Source: Basidiobolus meristosporus CBS 931.73 (lineage: Eukaryota; Basidiobolomycota; Basidiobolomycetes; Basidiobolales; Basidiobolaceae). From it: 54,597 bases of DNA. This document shows, piece by piece, positions 43,087 to 52,968 of this stretch (positions are counted from its first letter, which is position 1; each line of letters opens with the position of its first letter). The translations under genes were made by a program, and so were the position numbers. The DNA lies in assembly GCA_002104905.1 (NCBI GenBank), contig MCFE01000600.1:1-54597 (forward strand). The letters are read 5' to 3'. The notes under the pieces were generated by a model, which had not been told where the DNA came from, ran no database searches, and saw only the letters and a list, made by a program, of their open reading frames with translations.

Positions 43087-44101
43087 ATGAAGTATCCAGT
43101 TGTCCAAGCAATCACCCTCTCAGCCCTGTTCTTATCCGCCTTTGGCAGTCCAAAGCTTAAGGTGATCCACCACAGCTCCTCAGATGCCTCGATGTATGAG
43201 GTCTCAACCGCTGTCATTGGGCAGAGGGAGGTAGTTATCCTTGACGCTGGGTTCACCAGATCATCCGCGCAAGAGATGATCTCTCTCCTCAAGAACACCA
43301 CCAAGCTTCCAGTCACCAAGATCTTTGCTACCCACGAGCACCCTGATCATTACTTTGGGGCCACGGAGATTCTCAAGGCTTACCCTAAAGCCGGCTTCTA
43401 TGCATCGCCAAGCGTAGTGAAGAAAATCAAGCAGCATGTAGATGAGAAAGGTATTTGCAATTCTGCCGCATCTTTCACTTACCTTGGCATCTACTGACAT
43501 TCACAAATTCTATTCCACTCCAGTGAAGCAATGGACTGGTGCTTACGCACCTGGTGAGATCCCACAAGCACCAAGAATTCCCAAGCCATTCCGAGGCAAG
43601 TCGATCACCCTTGGGGGAAACAAGAACGAGCCAATCAAACTATTGCAACCGTTTGATGGTGATGTTGAGGACGTGACAGCTTATTGGATTCCTTCCCAGA
43701 AGACACTCATCACAGGTGACATGGTGTACTCAAGCAGGATGCATGTCTGGCTTTCAGAAGCCCAGGAGCCTAGCCATCGTAAGAAATGGATTCGCAGCTT
43801 GGACTGTAAGTATACGTTGATTCGAATCGGAAGGGGTGTCACGCAGGTATTAATCTCTCCTCCAGATCTCATCCGCCTCAAGCCCAAGAAGGTGATTGCT
43901 GGGCATGTTCCTAGCACTGAGAAGCCTCAGGTGTCTGATCTTCGGGCCACCAAGGAGTATATCGAGTACTTCGATCGCCACGTCTACGGTAAAAGCTATA
44001 CAGCCCAAAAGATCTATGACCTTATGAAGAAAAGATTCCCCAACCGCATTGCTCTTGAGACCCTGAATCTCACAGCATCAGCCTATGGTCATGGCCAATG
44101 A
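43087..44101 (+). CDS. secreted metallo-beta-lactamase-fold hydrolase, 3 exons, 293 aa
   Basis: MBL-fold metal hydrolase; substrate unknown. Exons 43087-43450, 43524-43805, 43866-44101 with GT-AG introns of 73 and 60 nt give 293 codons. Residues 1-20 are a signal peptide. The metal-binding motif THEHPDHYFG (HxHxDH) is present, then the bridging Asp in TLITGDMVYSSRMHVW, and a late GHVPS that supplies the last His. The usual second-metal His between these is not obvious; FDGDVEDVTAYW may cover that position. The family includes glyoxalase II-like, lactonase-like and quorum-quenching enzymes; secretion argues for an extracellular substrate. A broken duplicate lies 0.3 kb downstream. Confidence 0.85.
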
Positions 44102-44367
44102 TGCTGACTCTGAGTCAAGTTCAGTATCCCCAAATACCCCAGTAAACCCAATAAACCTCCATTTGCATGTCGCCTAACTCTTGCGCTCATCTTTTGCATA
44201 GATGCATGGGATTCACAATCAATACTCAATATACTCAGGGCTTTCTAATCTCAATCAATCAACCATACTGCTGGAAATAATATGCTTTTAATAACCAAGT
44301 ACAAAACAAATGCACGGAAAAGATTATGCTCACAAGGGTGAGCTCGTTGCTTCAACTTGATCATTCA
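44102..44367. other. 3' flank of the MBL-fold gene
   Basis: Short intergenic stretch with AATAAA at ~44150. Nothing else seen. Confidence 0.4.
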
Positions 44368-44480
44368 ATCCTTATCCACCTTTGGAAGTTCGAATATCAA
44401 GGTGCTCCACCTGAGCTCTTCAGATACCTCAGCTCTCAAGGTATAAGTTACTGTCACTGGGAGGAGGTGGCAATGTTTAC
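44368..44480 (+). pseudogene. truncated duplicate of the MBL-fold gene (5' part only)
   Basis: Runs parallel to 43127-43240 of the intact gene: TTATCCACCTTTGGAAGTTC against TTATCCGCCTTTGGCAGTCC, and CTGTCACTGGGAGGAGGTGG against CTGTCATTGGGCAGAGGGAG. Similarity ends within ~20 bases of the first telomeric-LINE terminal block of the distal stack. Confidence 0.8.
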
Positions 44481-44489
44481 TTGTTAAAT

Positions 44490-44917
44490 GAGGGAAGGTT
44501 GCCAAGATTAGGTGAAATCTTTACATGCAGCCTAAACTAAAACAAATGAAGAAGTCAGCAGGGATGTATGCCCCTTGTATAATAGTTTTCAACCAACTTA
44601 AAGCAGTATTCCAAGGTATATCAGAGCTTTGATGTACATTGGAACGGAGTAAAGCAGCCTGGAGATTTAGAAATGTTTAAGAAAACATACAACAACAAAT
44701 GTATGGGAGTGTCTGATAAGGGAGATGAATCTAATTGCAGTGATATTTTCATGTAAAAGTAGCCAAGTGAGTGATTAATCAGGAAAGTCCTGAAAGGTGT
44801 GTATAAAGCATTTTCAGTCAAATTGGTACAAGACATCCAGAGAAAACACTTGAGTAACGTTTTTATCAAGTATATTTGCCATAGTGCAATGGCTGGTAAG
44901 CTTGATATTAGCAAGAC
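44490..44917 (-). mobile_element. LINE unit 3: degenerate telomeric LINE fragment
   Basis: Begins with a weak terminal block (AGGGAAGGTTGCCAAGATT, then AGGTGAAATCTTTACA and AATGAAGAAGTCAG). Minus-strand frame 44914-44621 looks like a decayed RT C-terminal piece. It sits at the break of the duplicate MBL gene. Confidence 0.5.
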
Positions 44918-45000
44918 TTAGGGGTTAAGGGGGATCAGCAATTAGCAAAAGGTGAAATCATTATATCAACAGCTCAAAATGCAGATGCAAAGTACAGTAT
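44918..45000 (-). mobile_element. LINE unit 4: short telomeric LINE 3' fragment
   Basis: TTAGGGGTTAAGGGGG followed by AGCAAAAGGTGAAATCATTA. Only about 80 bp remain before the next unit. Confidence 0.5.
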
Positions 45001-45210
45001 GGGTAGGGATAGGGGGGAGAACATTAGCAATAAGTGAAGCCTCAGTCTCAGTTGAAACATGAAAGCCATTAATGCTGATATAGCTTTGATACAAAGGATT
45101 ATAGCTGAGCAGAGCTGGTAGGTAGGTTGATAACCAGAAACAATGTCTTTTCATTGTACAAGACACTATTCAGAGTGAATGGTGGTAGCAAGAGTAGTTA
45201 GGGTTAGGGG
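45001..45210 (-). mobile_element. LINE unit 5: telomeric LINE 3' fragment
   Basis: GGGTAGGGATAGGGGGGAGA start, then sequence related to the unit-10 3'UTR (for example TAGCTTTGATACAA and GCTGAG). It ends at TTAGGGTTAGGGG near 45195-45208. The hairpin is eroded. Confidence 0.55.
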
Positions 45211-45484
45211 TCTAAATTCTTTTATTGAATCTGATCAAGTATAGTAATACCATTTCAACTTGATTCAAGTTGAGTGGTGCATATTGTACAAAGAAAATAT
45301 ATCCATGGTAATGTGAAGGTAAATATACTGCTTAAGTTGAGTTGAGTTCTGAAAAGAAATCTGTCAAAAAATCTGGCTAGAAAATGAAGTAAAGCTGGGA
45401 GTTATTTGAAAGCAAAGCACCAAGGGAAAGTGTAGAGCTATACTACCACTTCCTGGAAGGCAGGGATCTCACAGGAAGGCAGAA
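45211..45484 (-). mobile_element. unassigned insert between LINE units
   Basis: Follows TTAGGGTTAGGGG and contains TTCTTTTATTGAATCTG-like text that may be a very degenerate terminal block. No protein signal recognised. Confidence 0.35.
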
Positions 45485-45710
45485 GGGTTAGGGGGGAGGA
45501 AAGTCACCAAGTGGTGAAATCTTTATTTACTTATGACAAGTATTTAAAGAAGCCAAGTTAATCTGAAGTTATTCCTAGAAAGCTAGGTCTGAGAGATATC
45601 TTCCTGGTAAGCCAGGTCTGAGAGTTGAGAAGCTGAGTGGTACTATATTTCCTAGTTAGCTAGGTCTGAGAGAGGTTTCCTGGAAAGCCAGGCCTGAGAA
45701 GTGAGAATTT
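45485..45710 (-). mobile_element. LINE unit 6: telomeric LINE 3' fragment
   Basis: AGGGTTAGGGGGGAGGAAAG start, clean hairpin TCACC-AAGT-GGTGA, then ATCTTTATTTA and AAAGAAGCCAAG. It then carries the hairpin series listed separately and ends at the next TTAGGGTTAGG. Confidence 0.7.
45574..45692. repeat. series of four co-varying hairpins
   Basis: CCTAG-AAAG-CTAGG (45574-45587), CCTGG-TAAG-CCAGG (45603-45616), CCTAG-TTAG-CTAGG (45651-45664) and CCTGG-AAAG-CCAGG (45679-45692). Each is followed by TCTGAGA or CCTGAGA. Stem changes are compensated (A-T versus G-C). Confidence 0.85.
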
Positions 45711-46378
45711 AGGGTTAGGAGGGGGGGGGAAACCACCGGTTGGTGTAATCTTTATTGTCAATCATTGTGAAAATAAAGAAGTCAGGGATTGATTCTGGAG
45801 TCTTGTAACATATTTGTACAGACACTTTGGGTTAATATGTAGATAGGTTGCTATTTCTTGTAGTTCCTCTGCATTGAATAGAGTGTTGAGAGGGAGTGGC
45901 GGTAGCACTAGCAATAATAACTTATGATCTATGTATTGTGATGTGCTTTTGCCAATTGGTGATATAAAGCAAAGAAATGGGGTTTGCTGAGTTACATACT
46001 CTTGCCATAGTTGATTAAGATACTTGCTATATGCTTCTTTGGGGTTTTTACTCCCCTCTATTGCTTTGGCAAATTGCTGGACTTTTGGGCACTCAATGAT
46101 AGCTGCCCAACAGGAGTTATTTTGAAGCATCTTGCAAGAAATCCATGCTTGTATCAACTCATTTGTTGATTTTTGGAGTTGAATACGTAGTCTTGTACAG
46201 AGGTACAAAATTCTAATTGAATACAGGAGTAGTCCAAACGTTACCAGGACTGCGTGGTGATACTGTGTTGGTGGGAGCCATGGTAATAAAGTATAAATGC
46301 TGTGAGAAACAAACTTGTCCAGTTTTGTCAGGTATCTTGTTGGAATAGGCATTATTGCCAATCCAAACTCCAGTACCT
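45711..46378 (-). mobile_element. LINE unit 7: 5'-truncated RT element of a second family
   Basis: Starts TTAGGGTTAGGAGGGGGGGG, hairpin CACC-GGTT-GGTG, then ATCTTTATTG and AAATAAAGAAG. The minus-strand frame 46361-45762 (199 aa) matches the C-terminal ~200 residues of the unit-10 RT protein at the level of blocks (LDKFVSHSIYTLLPWLPPTQ, YLNQLWQEYVTQQTPF, LVLPPLPLNTLFNAEEL) but is clearly a different lineage. The frame is open although the rest of the RT is missing. Confidence 0.85.
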
Positions 46379-47037
46379 AGGGGGGGATGATCATCACCAA
46401 AGGTTGAAATCTTTATTTAAATAATAAATAAAGAAGCCAAGTTTGAATATGAATATCTGAGATCCAGGAAGCCTATAAGATAAACTTGGACTTTGCTGTA
46501 TCCCAAATATCCTCAATATCAAAGTCTAGAGGAGAGTGTAGCAAGACTGCTTGTTCACTGTAGTATTTCTTGAGGAAGTTTGTGACTTGAAGGGAAGGAG
46601 AGTTTTTCAACAAGCTGGTAAATCTTTTGAGGAGTTCTTTTTCCAGAGAGAATGGCACAAAGAGTGGAATGTCCAAGTGATGTCTGAATATATGCTCTGA
46701 GAGCTCCCAATCCAACATATTTTTGACTTCTTCTGTAAAATCTTCAACAATATCTTTGTCAAGAATAACTTCCAAGAGATCCCTGGCAATGTACTGAATG
46801 TTAATAATCTTAGGCATATGAATACCTAGGTCCTTGAGGTAGTTTCTTTGTTCTGATATTGGGAGATATCCTGCATTTCTGAAATAGCAAACAGCCCAGT
46901 TGGCAGTAGGAGGAGTATCAGGGCTGACAGGGAATCTTCTTCTGGCTGTTGAGTGCACTGGCTTAGCAGACTGTCTTGATGAAAGGGCAGCTGGTTTTGG
47001 ATGAGCTTGAAGTGCTTGGGAGTAGGTCTGAGTACAA
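46379..47037 (-). mobile_element. LINE unit 8: ORF1-type element, 5'-truncated
   Basis: Starts TAGGGGGGGGATGATCATCA with the unit-11 terminal block. The ORF1 frame from ~47037 down to 46473 is nearly identical to residues ~80-266 of the unit-11 ORF1 protein (few substitutions, such as QSA for QSP). It is cut exactly where TTAGGGGGG of unit 9 begins. High identity implies recent activity. Confidence 0.9.
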
Positions 47038-47136
47038 GGGTTAGGGGGGATGATCATCACCAAAGGGTGAAATCTTTATTTAAATAATAAAAAAAGAAGC
47101 CAAGTTTGAATATGAATATCTGAGATGCAGGAAGCC
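47038..47136 (-). mobile_element. LINE unit 9: ORF1-type element, 3'UTR only
   Basis: AGGGTTAGGGGGGATGATCA start, hairpin TCACC-AAAG-GGTGA, then the 3'UTR almost identical to unit 11 up to GAGATGCAGGAAGCC. It is interrupted there by the LTR at 47137. Confidence 0.85.
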
Positions 47137-47583
47137 TGTTGTGCATCAACATTTAAAACTTAGCCAATTTTACTCCGTTTGAAAATCTAGTACCCTAACT
47201 GACTTTCCCTAACCCAAACATAACAAATCCCAGTTACAGTTTATTTTATCCCACCTCAGAATCTATTGTTAGCTATCACACCTGATCTATTTTCAAATGG
47301 TCATTACATTATCAACCTATCTGCCAAGCCTTCCCAGGTGATTAGTCATCTGAGATCTATCCAACCATGGTGCAGTTGCCAAGACATCAGTTGATTGATG
47401 ATGTAATTTTCATTTATCTTATGCACCTGTGAACACCCAAATTTATCTCAATCAATCCAGTCCCTTGGCGCTTACTAATTCAACTTGATCAGAAAAGTAT
47501 AAATAAAGTTTACTGAACCTTTTGGTTTAGTGTGTGTCTCAACAAAATTAAGATTCTGTCTCAGCAAAAATAAGAATCCAACA
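47137..47583 (+). repeat. 5' LTR of Ty3/gypsy element 2 (approximate)
   Basis: Starts TGTTGTGCATCAACA directly after LINE unit 9. A candidate end CAACA at 47579-47583 makes perfect TGTTG/CAACA termini, with another CAACA at ~47540. Internal TATAAATAAAG at ~47498. The 3' LTR is missing. Confidence 0.55.
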
Positions 47584-47873
47584 ATTCTGTTCTAGTTTCT
47601 ATCCAAGCCTAGTATATCTAGCACTCCAAAGAACACCAAGCCTAGCCTGCCTAGCAAACAAATATCATTGTCTTTATAGCCAACCCAGCTATATCCAAGA
47701 CCAATATTAGATCAGAATCTTTCTGCTAATATTTCCGCTACTCTCTGATAATTCTAAGATTCTGCACTTAATTGTCCCTTTGGTTCAGTTAAACCATTCA
47801 AGAGTTTTATTACACTTTCTCTTGGATACAACATTTTTTTTGTTGAATTCCATTACATTCAGCCAATTAGAAG

Positions 47874-50715
47874 ATGTCCTCAGCAGCAAGCAATCCAAAC
47901 CTTTCCATGTTGGAAGAGCCCAGAAGAAATCAGGAAGAACTTACTGAACAGCTTGAAAACATCATGCTTGAAAGAAATACCATGATGCTTGAGCACTCAA
48001 AGCTTGCCAAAACAAGATCTGATAATCACTGTAGAGATGAACTCCTTGAAGTTATATCCGGTTACCAAGATGAAATTGGAATAATTAAGGAAGCACTGGA
48101 GAATATTGCCATAGTAATTGACAGCATTGAAAATCCGCCAAGCCTTGCTCTGCATCAGCCACCAAAAAGTCATGCCTTTGAGTCCTCCAGATCTACATCT
48201 CCTTCTAGACCTGCCCTGGTGGTTGTCCCAAGATCCTTGCCTGTTTATGCTGAAGGCACCAATGCCATCAAGAATCCAACAGAGTTTCTTTACAAGTTTA
48301 GTCACATCTTAGCTGCACACCAGCTAGACCCTGACACCAACTGGGCTAGACTCCTGCCTCTCTGTCTCACAATGCAAGATGCTGACTGGGTTGAAGTGAA
48401 CATTCCTTCCAATAGTACGTGGAAAATTGCCCAAAACCTCTTTTGCAGCCATTTTGAAGATCCTCTCAAGAAAGCACATCTGAACTGCGACTTATGGAAA
48501 ACTAAAATGCAAAAAGGTGAATCTGTGCAACACTTCTGTGATAGATTCCAAAGACAAATGAGATTAGCTGGAGTTGGTGATGATAATCCATCACTTACTG
48601 CTCATTTTCTTTCAAACTTTTCACACCAGCTACAGAGCAATATTGCTATTGTCCAAGCATGTAACCCTGCACGTACCTATGACCAGATCTCAGAGATATG
48701 TACACTGGCAATCACCTTGACTGCAGCTGTTAGCCAGACTTCAGGCAACTCAACCCAATATCCACAACAGCCGGAAAAGAGACCAGTCATGTGACCAAGA
48801 AGCAATCAACCGCTACCAAGCACTGTGAGCTTCATGGAAAATGCTATCATTCTACCAGTGAATGCAAAGGCATCACCAAGCAGTCAAACAAGTCAGGAAA
48901 CACTGCAGAAAAGCAGCAAAACACCAAAACTGATAATCCATATGCTGATGACAAGTGATTTAAATGTGGAAATATGGGACATAGATCACCTGCCTGTCCT
49001 GAGAAGAACTCCACACCATCAGCCAAAATTACCCAGATCCTTGATGATCATTCAGCCAATGATACAATGAGGTATGAAGAAGCATATGAAGAACTTACAG
49101 TTCAAGATTATAACAACCTCTTTGAGTTTCCGGCTAAAATTGCAACTGTTCAAGAAAAGAAGCAACCAATCACACAGCTCAAAGCCACAGAAGTGCCACT
49201 CACCCTCAATGGCCAATCATATGTAGCACTACTGGATACTGGATCATCCAACTCTATTGTATCACCCAATGTAGTCAGAGAACTCAATTTGGAGATAGAA
49301 AAACGTCCAGGAAAAATCATTCTTGCAGCTAAGGATCTCTCAGCCCCAAGAATTGGCATTACCAACCCAATCAACATACATTGTGGCTCAGTAACCATAA
49401 TCCATCAGATGGAAGTGATTGACATACCAGATGGACCTCAGGTAGTCATTGGTCCGGACACCTTCAGCAAACTTGGCTTTCACATAGGCGGACTACCAGT
49501 TTCCTATCCAGGAATCACTAAATCTCAGCCACTCATAATGGATCAAATCCCAGAAATTATCTCATCCCAACCAGAAGAAGAAGAGTTAACCCCAACTTTT
49601 CAAGAATATTCTCAATCAGTCAAATTGGATATTCAGCTGGCCATAGAGAGAAATCAGGCCATTCCAAGGAACAGCTTCTGCACCATCCCAGAATCCATTG
49701 TTACACTAGAGACCCCACCTGGTGAGTCAACATGGAGGAGGCAATACCCAATTCCGCATTCATGTCAACACTTAGTTGATGAGATAGTCCAAAAATGGGC
49801 TGACAATGGAATTATCACTCAAGCCCCTGTCAACACAACATTCAACAGCCCTTTGACGCTTGCACCAAAGAAAGATGCTGATGAAAATCTAACCTTGAAG
49901 AGACCCTGTTTGGACCCCAGACCTCTGAACAAGCTTCTCCAAGATGACAAGTTTCCAATTCCAAGAATCCAAGATATCTTTTCCACACTATCAGGAGCAA
50001 AAGTATTCTCCAAGTTGGACTTGAAGGATGCATATCACTGATTCCAGATCCATCCTGATCACCAGCATAAGACTGCCTTCACTTGGAATAATATGCAATG
50101 GATGTTTCAGGGAGCTCCCTTTGGCCTAAAGACACTTACCAGCAAGTTTCAGAGAGTCATGACTATAATACTCAAGAATACACCATACGCATTGGTATTT
50201 GTTGATGATGTCATCATATTTTCCACTAACCGTGACGATCATGCAACCCATGTCACTGATGTAATCAACAGACTGACAACTGCTGGACTGATTCTCAATG
50301 CTGAAAAGTGCAGTTTTGCCCGCCTCAAAATCAATCTACTTGGATTTATAGTCACACCAGCTGGCCACCAATTAGATCCTTTCAAACTGGTCAATATCCC
50401 AGAATGGCCAAAACCCACTAGCGCCAAGCAACTTCAACATTATCTTGGAGTATTCAACTATTTCAGGGAACACATACCACTCATGTCCTCATTGAGTGCC
50501 CTTTAGATGCATTATGCCATAGCCCTGATCTCACCTCAGCCTGGAACAAGACTCATGACCAAGCCTTTGAGTCACTCTGCCAACTGCTTCCACAAGCACC
50601 CACCTTATCCTACCCAGACTTTACTAGCCCTTTGTTGTTGCTACAGATGCATCTAATGTTGGGTTAGGGGCAGTCCTCTATCAAGATGAAGACCAAAATC
50701 CGCCTCACTGGATCT
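47874..50715 (+). pseudogene. Ty3/gypsy element 2: gag-pro-RT, 3'-truncated and mutated
   Basis: Gag from ATG 47874 (306 aa) has a coiled-coil start and a Ty3-type capsid (LCLTMQDADWVEV ... GESVQHFCDRFQRQM). A frameshift near 48780 separates it from the zinc-knuckle region (HCELHGKCYHSTSECK and FKCGNMGHRSPAC, whose first Cys is a TGA). Protease has ALLDTGSS. RT runs from RRQYPIPHSCQHLVDEIV through SKLDLKDAYH, a TGA at 50039-50041, GAPFGLK, then the catalytic FVDDVIIF, and connects to RNase H (DASNVGLGAVLYQDE in a shifted frame). Integrase and the 3' LTR are absent: the sequence stops at 50715 where a LINE/telomeric junction begins. Confidence 0.93.
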
Positions 50716-52936
50716 TAGGGGGGAGACAGTCACCAACAGGTGAAATCTTTATTTCAGTTGAAACAAAGAAGCCAGCGCTACTGTTGTAGCTTTGATACAA
50801 GAGTGTGTAGCTGAGGGGAATTTGTAGGTAAGTTAATAAGAAGTGATGATAGTTCTTCAGTGCTCAAGACACTGTTCAGTGGGAAGGGGGGTAGCAAGAG
50901 AGGTAAGAATGACTTGAGAACAACATTAATGAGGGGAATGTGATAAGGGTTGATATTCATCATAAAGGGAGTGTGCTGCTGCAGATATTGCTGCCAAAGG
51001 TCTATCAAGTACTTCAGGTAGGCCAGCTTGGGTTTTTCTGACTGCAGAATATAGTGTGCAAACTTCTTGACTTCAGGATCTCCAAGTATAGTTCTCCAGC
51101 AGGAGCCAGGTGTTATGTGGTGTGTTCTCTTCCAGGCCTTAATCAGTGGGTTGCTGCAGTTGTGAAGTCTGAGGTATAATCTGGTTCTAAGGTAGAGAAG
51201 TCTGATCTTATAGGGCATAAACCCAAAAGCACCAAGAATAGCATGTCTGTAGGGGCATTCAGGCAAATGAGACACCAAGGAGGTAATGCACCATACTGCA
51301 AACTTGTCAAGCTTAGTGCAGTCTCTAGAAGTAAGAGAGAGAAGTGGTAAGCCAAATTCCAGGACAGGGAAGACAAACTGCTTGAGTAGAAGGAGGCAGC
51401 TGGGAGCTGAAGTTGTAGGAGGAGTAACAGCCAGTAGCTTGTGGAGTGCCTGTCTTGCCAGGATAATTCTCTTCTTCAGGTGTGCTCCAGAGTCTAGTCC
51501 AGTAGTAAGGAAAGGAAAGCCAAGATATGTAGCAGAAACCTGAGCAGGTAGAGTGGAGTTCTCCAAGTTGATGGGTGAGCCCAAAGGTACTGTCTTTGCA
51601 ATGGAAAGCTGGAGATTATTCTTCTGCAGATACTGGTGGTTGGTCTGGGAGTCTTGTTGCACATTGGAGGAGGATATTCTGATGTCATCAGCAAAGAGAG
51701 TAACCAGGCAGTCAGCTGAGAGTCTTGGGAAATCATTCAGGAAGATGGCAAACAGTATAGGACCAAGCACAGAGCCTTGAACCACTCCATTAGGAACTGG
51801 GAACACAGCTGATTGCTCACTTGGGTGCAGAATTCTTGCTTGTGGATCCAGAAACAGAGACCTGACAAGGAGGGTGAGAGAGGTACTGGAGAAGCATTGC
51901 AACTTGGACCAAAGCAGATTTCTGTCAACTAAATCAAAGGCCTTAGTAATATCAAACAGAACAGAGGGATACTTGCACTGGAGAGAGTGATCTTGGCTAA
52001 GTATGACTGCATATTCCAAGGAGAGGCCAGGAACAAAGCCAAACTGTGCAGGATGAAACTTGAGTGAGTCAGAGTAGAGCTCCTGAGCAAGCAGAAGCTC
52101 AAACACCTTTCTGCAGGTGGGCAGCAGAGATATTGGCCTGTAGGAGCTAGGATCCAGGTGCTTTCCTTTACCCTTGTACAGTGGCAGAACCTTTGCAAAG
52201 GACCATTCCTCAGGAGTAGAAAGCTGGGCTGAGCATTGTTGAAACAGTGGAAGCAGAAGTGCAGACATGGCCTTGGTACTAGTCTTCAGAAGCTCATAAG
52301 AGATTGTGTCAACACCTGGAGCAGAAGAGTTGGGAAGCCTCTTGAGCACATTATGGATTCTCCTTTGATCAAGTGCAAGTGGGATGGGCAGAGTCTTGAA
52401 GTCAGGATGAAAGCCAGGAGTTGAGTACTGCTTTGTAGAGAAGAAGATGTTAGCCAGCTGTTCTGTTGAAGGTAACTTCTTGGAAGAGGGCCTCATTGCC
52501 CTGTAGAGTCTTGATACTGTTCTTGTAATAGAGTTGGAAGATTGCAGAGGCAAAGAACTCATAATATGATCCCAGAGCTGAGTATGCAGAGTGTGGTGAA
52601 TTGCCTTGGAGTGATGCATTGCTGTCAGGAGGAGTTTCTCTGTTTTTGGGTTAGGGAAACTCAGGTAGCTTTGTTGCAGGGCTGAAACAATGGATTCCCA
52701 TTTTCTTGAGGTAACAGCAGTAGTCTTGCATGGCAGTGAGAGGGAGGCAGACACCAGAATCAGATGCTTCACAAAGAGCCAGGCATAGTTGAGATCATCT
52801 GGCAGAGAAAGTAGCAAACTGGCAAGCTTCAAGTAGTTCCCAAAGTCTTTCTTCTGATTCTTGGTAGCTTTGTGGGTGAGCACAGTAAGTTTTGGCAGCT
52901 TCTTCTTCACAACTGGTTGCATGGAAAGGGACCAGG
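50716..52936 (-). mobile_element. LINE unit 10: reverse-transcriptase telomeric element
   Basis: 3' end TTAGGGGGGAGACAGTCACC, hairpin TCACC-AACA-GGTGA, then ATCTTTATTTC and AAAGAAGCCA. It carries one long ORF (50778-52922) and about 15 bp of 5' leader before degenerate telomeric repeats. It is either a full element with a minimal leader or one truncated just before its ATG. The 3' end sits directly on broken gypsy DNA. Confidence 0.9.
50778..52922 (-). CDS. non-LTR retrotransposon reverse transcriptase, no endonuclease seen, 714 aa
   Basis: LINE-type RT (Jockey/Tad-like pattern), not a Penelope type. ATG 52922 is 6 codons after an in-frame TAA. Residues 1-190 are Ser/Leu-rich and do not show apurinic-endonuclease motifs. 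RT blocks: LPNSSAPGVDTISYELLKT (~196-214), YKGKGKHLDPSSYRPISLLP (~249-268), VLFDITKAFDLVD (~321-333, first catalytic Asp), NGVVQGSVLGPILF (~378-391), and FADD (~410-413, catalytic pair). A thumb and a ~250-residue C-terminal domain follow, shared with units 2 and 7 (LPECPYRHAIL, WQQYLQQHTPFMMNINPYH). No CCHC knuckle and no restriction-like endonuclease motif is visible. The intact reading frame suggests recent activity. It would supply RT for attachment to chromosome ends. Confidence 0.93.
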   Translation of the reverse strand: MQPVVKKKLPKLTVLTHKATKNQKKDFGNYLKLASLLLSLPDDLNYAWLFVKHLILVSASLSLPCKTTAVTSRKWESIVSALQQSYLSFPNPKTEKLLLTAMHHSKAIHHTLHTQLWDHIMSSLPLQSSNSITRTVSRLYRAMRPSSKKLPSTEQLANIFFSTKQYSTPGFHPDFKTLPIPLALDQRRIHNVLKRLPNSSAPGVDTISYELLKTSTKAMSALLLPLFQQCSAQLSTPEEWSFAKVLPLYKGKGKHLDPSSYRPISLLPTCRKVFELLLAQELYSDSLKFHPAQFGFVPGLSLEYAVILSQDHSLQCKYPSVLFDITKAFDLVDRNLLWSKLQCFSSTSLTLLVRSLFLDPQARILHPSEQSAVFPVPNGVVQGSVLGPILFAIFLNDFPRLSADCLVTLFADDIRISSSNVQQDSQTNHQYLQKNNLQLSIAKTVPLGSPINLENSTLPAQVSATYLGFPFLTTGLDSGAHLKKRIILARQALHKLLAVTPPTTSAPSCLLLLKQFVFPVLEFGLPLLSLTSRDCTKLDKFAVWCITSLVSHLPECPYRHAILGAFGFMPYKIRLLYLRTRLYLRLHNCSNPLIKAWKRTHHITPGSCWRTILGDPEVKKFAHYILQSEKPKLAYLKYLIDLWQQYLQQHTPFMMNINPYHIPLINVVLKSFLPLLLPPFPLNSVLSTEELSSLLINLPTNSPQLHTLVSKLQQ

Positions 52937-52968
52937 CTTAGGGCTAGGGTAGGGTTAGGGTTAGGGGG
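52937..52968 (+). repeat. interstitial degenerate telomeric repeats
   Basis: CTTAGGG, CTAGGG, TAGGG, TTAGGG, TTAGGGGGG between LINE units 10 and 11: the longest internal telomere remnant of the stack, with variant repeats. Confidence 0.9.

Noticed and set aside
50655-50685. GGGTTAGGGG inside Ty3/gypsy element 2
   Set aside because: It is in-frame RNase H coding sequence (NVGLGAV) and lacks the adjacent LINE terminal block, so it is not an interstitial telomere.
50778-52922. Classifying the telomeric RT as Penelope-like (Athena type)
   Set aside because: The RT blocks, such as SYRPISLLP and NGVVQGSVLGPILF with FADD, are of LINE type, and no GIY-YIG domain is seen.
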